The notes beneath the pieces were generated by a model, which saw only the letters and a program-made list of their open reading frames with translations, ran no database searches and was not told where the DNA came from. A stretch of 15,208 nucleotides of DNA from an uncultured Ruminococcus sp. (GTDB lineage Bacteria > Bacillota > Clostridia > Oscillospirales > Ruminococcaceae), in assembly GCA_947589205.1 (NCBI GenBank), contig CANQCJ010000029.1:1-15208 (forward strand), given 5' to 3'. Shown here piece after piece: positions 14,238-15,208 of the stretch (the first letter of the stretch is position 1; each line of letters begins with the position of its first letter). A program made the position numbers and the translations under genes.

Positions 14238-14831
14238 TTACAGCGGATGTGTTATATTAAAGTCGTTTCTCACTCTGCCGAACGCCGTGCCCATCGAGAT
14301 GATGTAAATATACATCAGCAGCATTGATATTACCTGTACCGTACCTGCGGCGGTGCGTATCGCGCCGTCCGGGATAAGGCGGTAGGCTATATCGGAAGCA
14401 AGACTCAGCAGTGTAAAAAACGCGGCTTTTTGCCATGCGTTTTTTAACGCTCTGACGAGCGACGGGTCGTTGGTTATATCCTTTTGCTCCGTATCCCTTT
14501 GGATATCGTACATATGCTCTATAAGCGAACGCTGGTTTATTATTATTAGTACTACCGAAAGACTGCCGAAAATTATCGACAGCAGGTTGGCGAGCGCGCC
14601 CTTTGTTACGCCGAAGGAGTTTAGACAGGCGCAGACAAGCCCCCCGGCAGTGCATAGTGCAGCTGCCGAGGTCATTGCCTTAAATCTGCCAAAGCTTTCA
14701 AATATCGGCTCTATTTCCTTATATCCGCCAAGCATAAACCCCATGCCTATGAGCTTTATCACATAGGTCAGCGGTATATCGAGGCTGAATTTTATCGAGC
14801 ATAGAATAAATCCGACTGAAAAAAAGTTCAT
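14238..14831 (-). CDS. Unrecognised polytopic membrane protein
   Basis: I do not recognise this 197-residue protein. Hydrophobic segments lie at about 3-12, 20-36, 55-71, 79-98, 135-152 and 159-181, giving perhaps five or six membrane helices. A charged loop lies at 104-134 (EHMYDIQRDTEQKD). There is no signal peptide, Cys motif or catalytic signature. It begins 1 bp after the AIM24-family stop codon, has only a weak ribosome site (so is probably translationally coupled), and ends 22 bp before the GT2 gene. The setting suggests a helper of envelope glycosylation, such as a lipid carrier flippase. However, it does not resemble GtcA/GtrA flippases, so that role is speculative. Confidence 0.8.
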   Translation of the reverse strand: MNFFSVGFILCSIKFSLDIPLTYVIKLIGMGFMLGGYKEIEPIFESFGRFKAMTSAAALCTAGGLVCACLNSFGVTKGALANLLSIIFGSLSVVLIIINQRSLIEHMYDIQRDTEQKDITNDPSLVRALKNAWQKAAFFTLLSLASDIAYRLIPDGAIRTAAGTVQVISMLLMYIYIISMGTAFGRVRNDFNITHPL

Positions 14832-14832
14832 A

Positions 14833-15208
14833 TTAGTTTCTCGGAACGAGAGCTATTATTCTTGAAGCGAATTCGTTGAAGTTCAGCGTCTGGAGTATTA
14901 CCTTTCCGGGACCGGTGAGCTTTGTATTGAAAAGACCCTCTCCGCCGAACATTATGTTTTTAATACCCTTTACCGTCTGTATCTCGTACTGAACGGTAGG
15001 ATCGAAAGCTACTATGTTTCCGCTGTCTACAAGTAAAACCTCTCCCGCGGCAAGATCCTTTTCTATCCTGTCGCCGTCGATCTCCAAGAAGAGCATTCCG
15101 TCGCCGACTGCCTGCTGGAGAACAAAGCCCTCGCCGCCGAACAGACCTGCGGAAAATTTCTTTGTTAATGTAAGATTCATCTGTACTCCCGGAGTAGCAC
15201 AAAGGAAC
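14833..15208 (-). CDS. AIM24/TIGR00266-family protein, C-terminal part (5' end beyond the window)
   Basis: The visible 124 residues match the C-terminal half of AIM24-family (DUF124) proteins, small beta-rich proteins of unknown biochemical role. Key features are TKKFSAGLFGGEGFVLQQ, a central LAAGEVLLVDSGNIVAFD, and the family hallmark GIKNIMFGGEGLFNTKLTGPGKVILQT. Full-length relatives run to about 230-270 residues. The frame stays open from the internal Met at 15180 to the window end and encodes FLCATPGVQ, which fits the family segment preceding it. That Met is therefore not the start and the gene is truncated by the window. It is the first visible gene of the minus-strand cluster leading to yfhO. 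Confidence 0.88.
   Translation of the reverse strand, partial: FLCATPGVQMNLTLTKKFSAGLFGGEGFVLQQAVGDGMLFLEIDGDRIEKDLAAGEVLLVDSGNIVAFDPTVQYEIQTVKGIKNIMFGGEGLFNTKLTGPGKVILQTLNFNEFASRIIALVPRN

Noticed and set aside
1..15208. CRISPR arrays, insertion sequences, phage genes, tRNA or rRNA genes
   Set aside because: No regularly spaced repeats, transposase or integrase motifs, or structured RNA signatures were seen on either strand.

Overview
The window (about 15.2 kb, roughly balanced GC with an AT-rich intergenic spot near 9.4-9.65 kb) looks like chromosomal DNA of an anaerobic Firmicute, most likely a clostridial/oscillospiral (Ruminococcus-like) gut bacterium. Reasons: the mnmE/mnmG/rsmG/noc/parA/parB neighbourhood that lies close to oriC in Firmicutes, a TatD-associated type radical SAM protein, a Noc paralogue of ParB, a YfhO membrane protein, strong GGAGG-type Shine-Dalgarno sites and several TTG starts. 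The genus is an inference. I see no insertion sequence, phage gene, CRISPR array, tRNA or rRNA.

Layout. (1) 1-687, plus: the 3' part of proS (archaeal/eukaryotic-like prolyl-tRNA synthetase), ending at a bidirectional terminator shared with the convergent hisC. (2) 733-9397, minus: one tightly packed block transcribed parA > parB > serS > mnmG > rsmG > mnmE > radical SAM > hisC. Gaps are 48 bp or less, two junctions overlap, and I see no clear internal terminator. It combines chromosome segregation, seryl-tRNA charging, tRNA wobble-uridine modification (MnmE with MnmG) and 16S rRNA methylation (RsmG). (3) 9398-9663: an AT-rich divergent control region with back-to-back promoters of the same form (TTTTCA, 17 bp, TATAAT). 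(4) 9664-10488, plus: noc, the nucleoid occlusion member of the ParB family, here divergent from parA. (5) 10528-15208, minus: a second co-directional cluster of an AIM24-family protein (5' end outside the window), an unrecognised polytopic membrane protein, a GtrB/CsbB-like polyprenyl-phosphate glycosyltransferase and a YfhO-like GT-C membrane protein. The last two resemble the CsbB-YfhO pair that glycosylates cell-envelope polymers.

Two parS-like palindromes bracket the partition module: 7733-7748, just downstream of parB, and 10512-10527, just downstream of noc. ParB and Noc can be told apart by their helix-turn-helix specificity residues. The parS pair is therefore expected to serve ParB, whereas Noc should recognise a different site that I do not find intact here.

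The most interesting points are the parS bracket around an inverted noc, a parS that may double as a transcription terminator, two archaeal-like aminoacyl-tRNA synthetases in one window, and a possible three-component glycosylation cassette whose third membrane protein is unrecognised.
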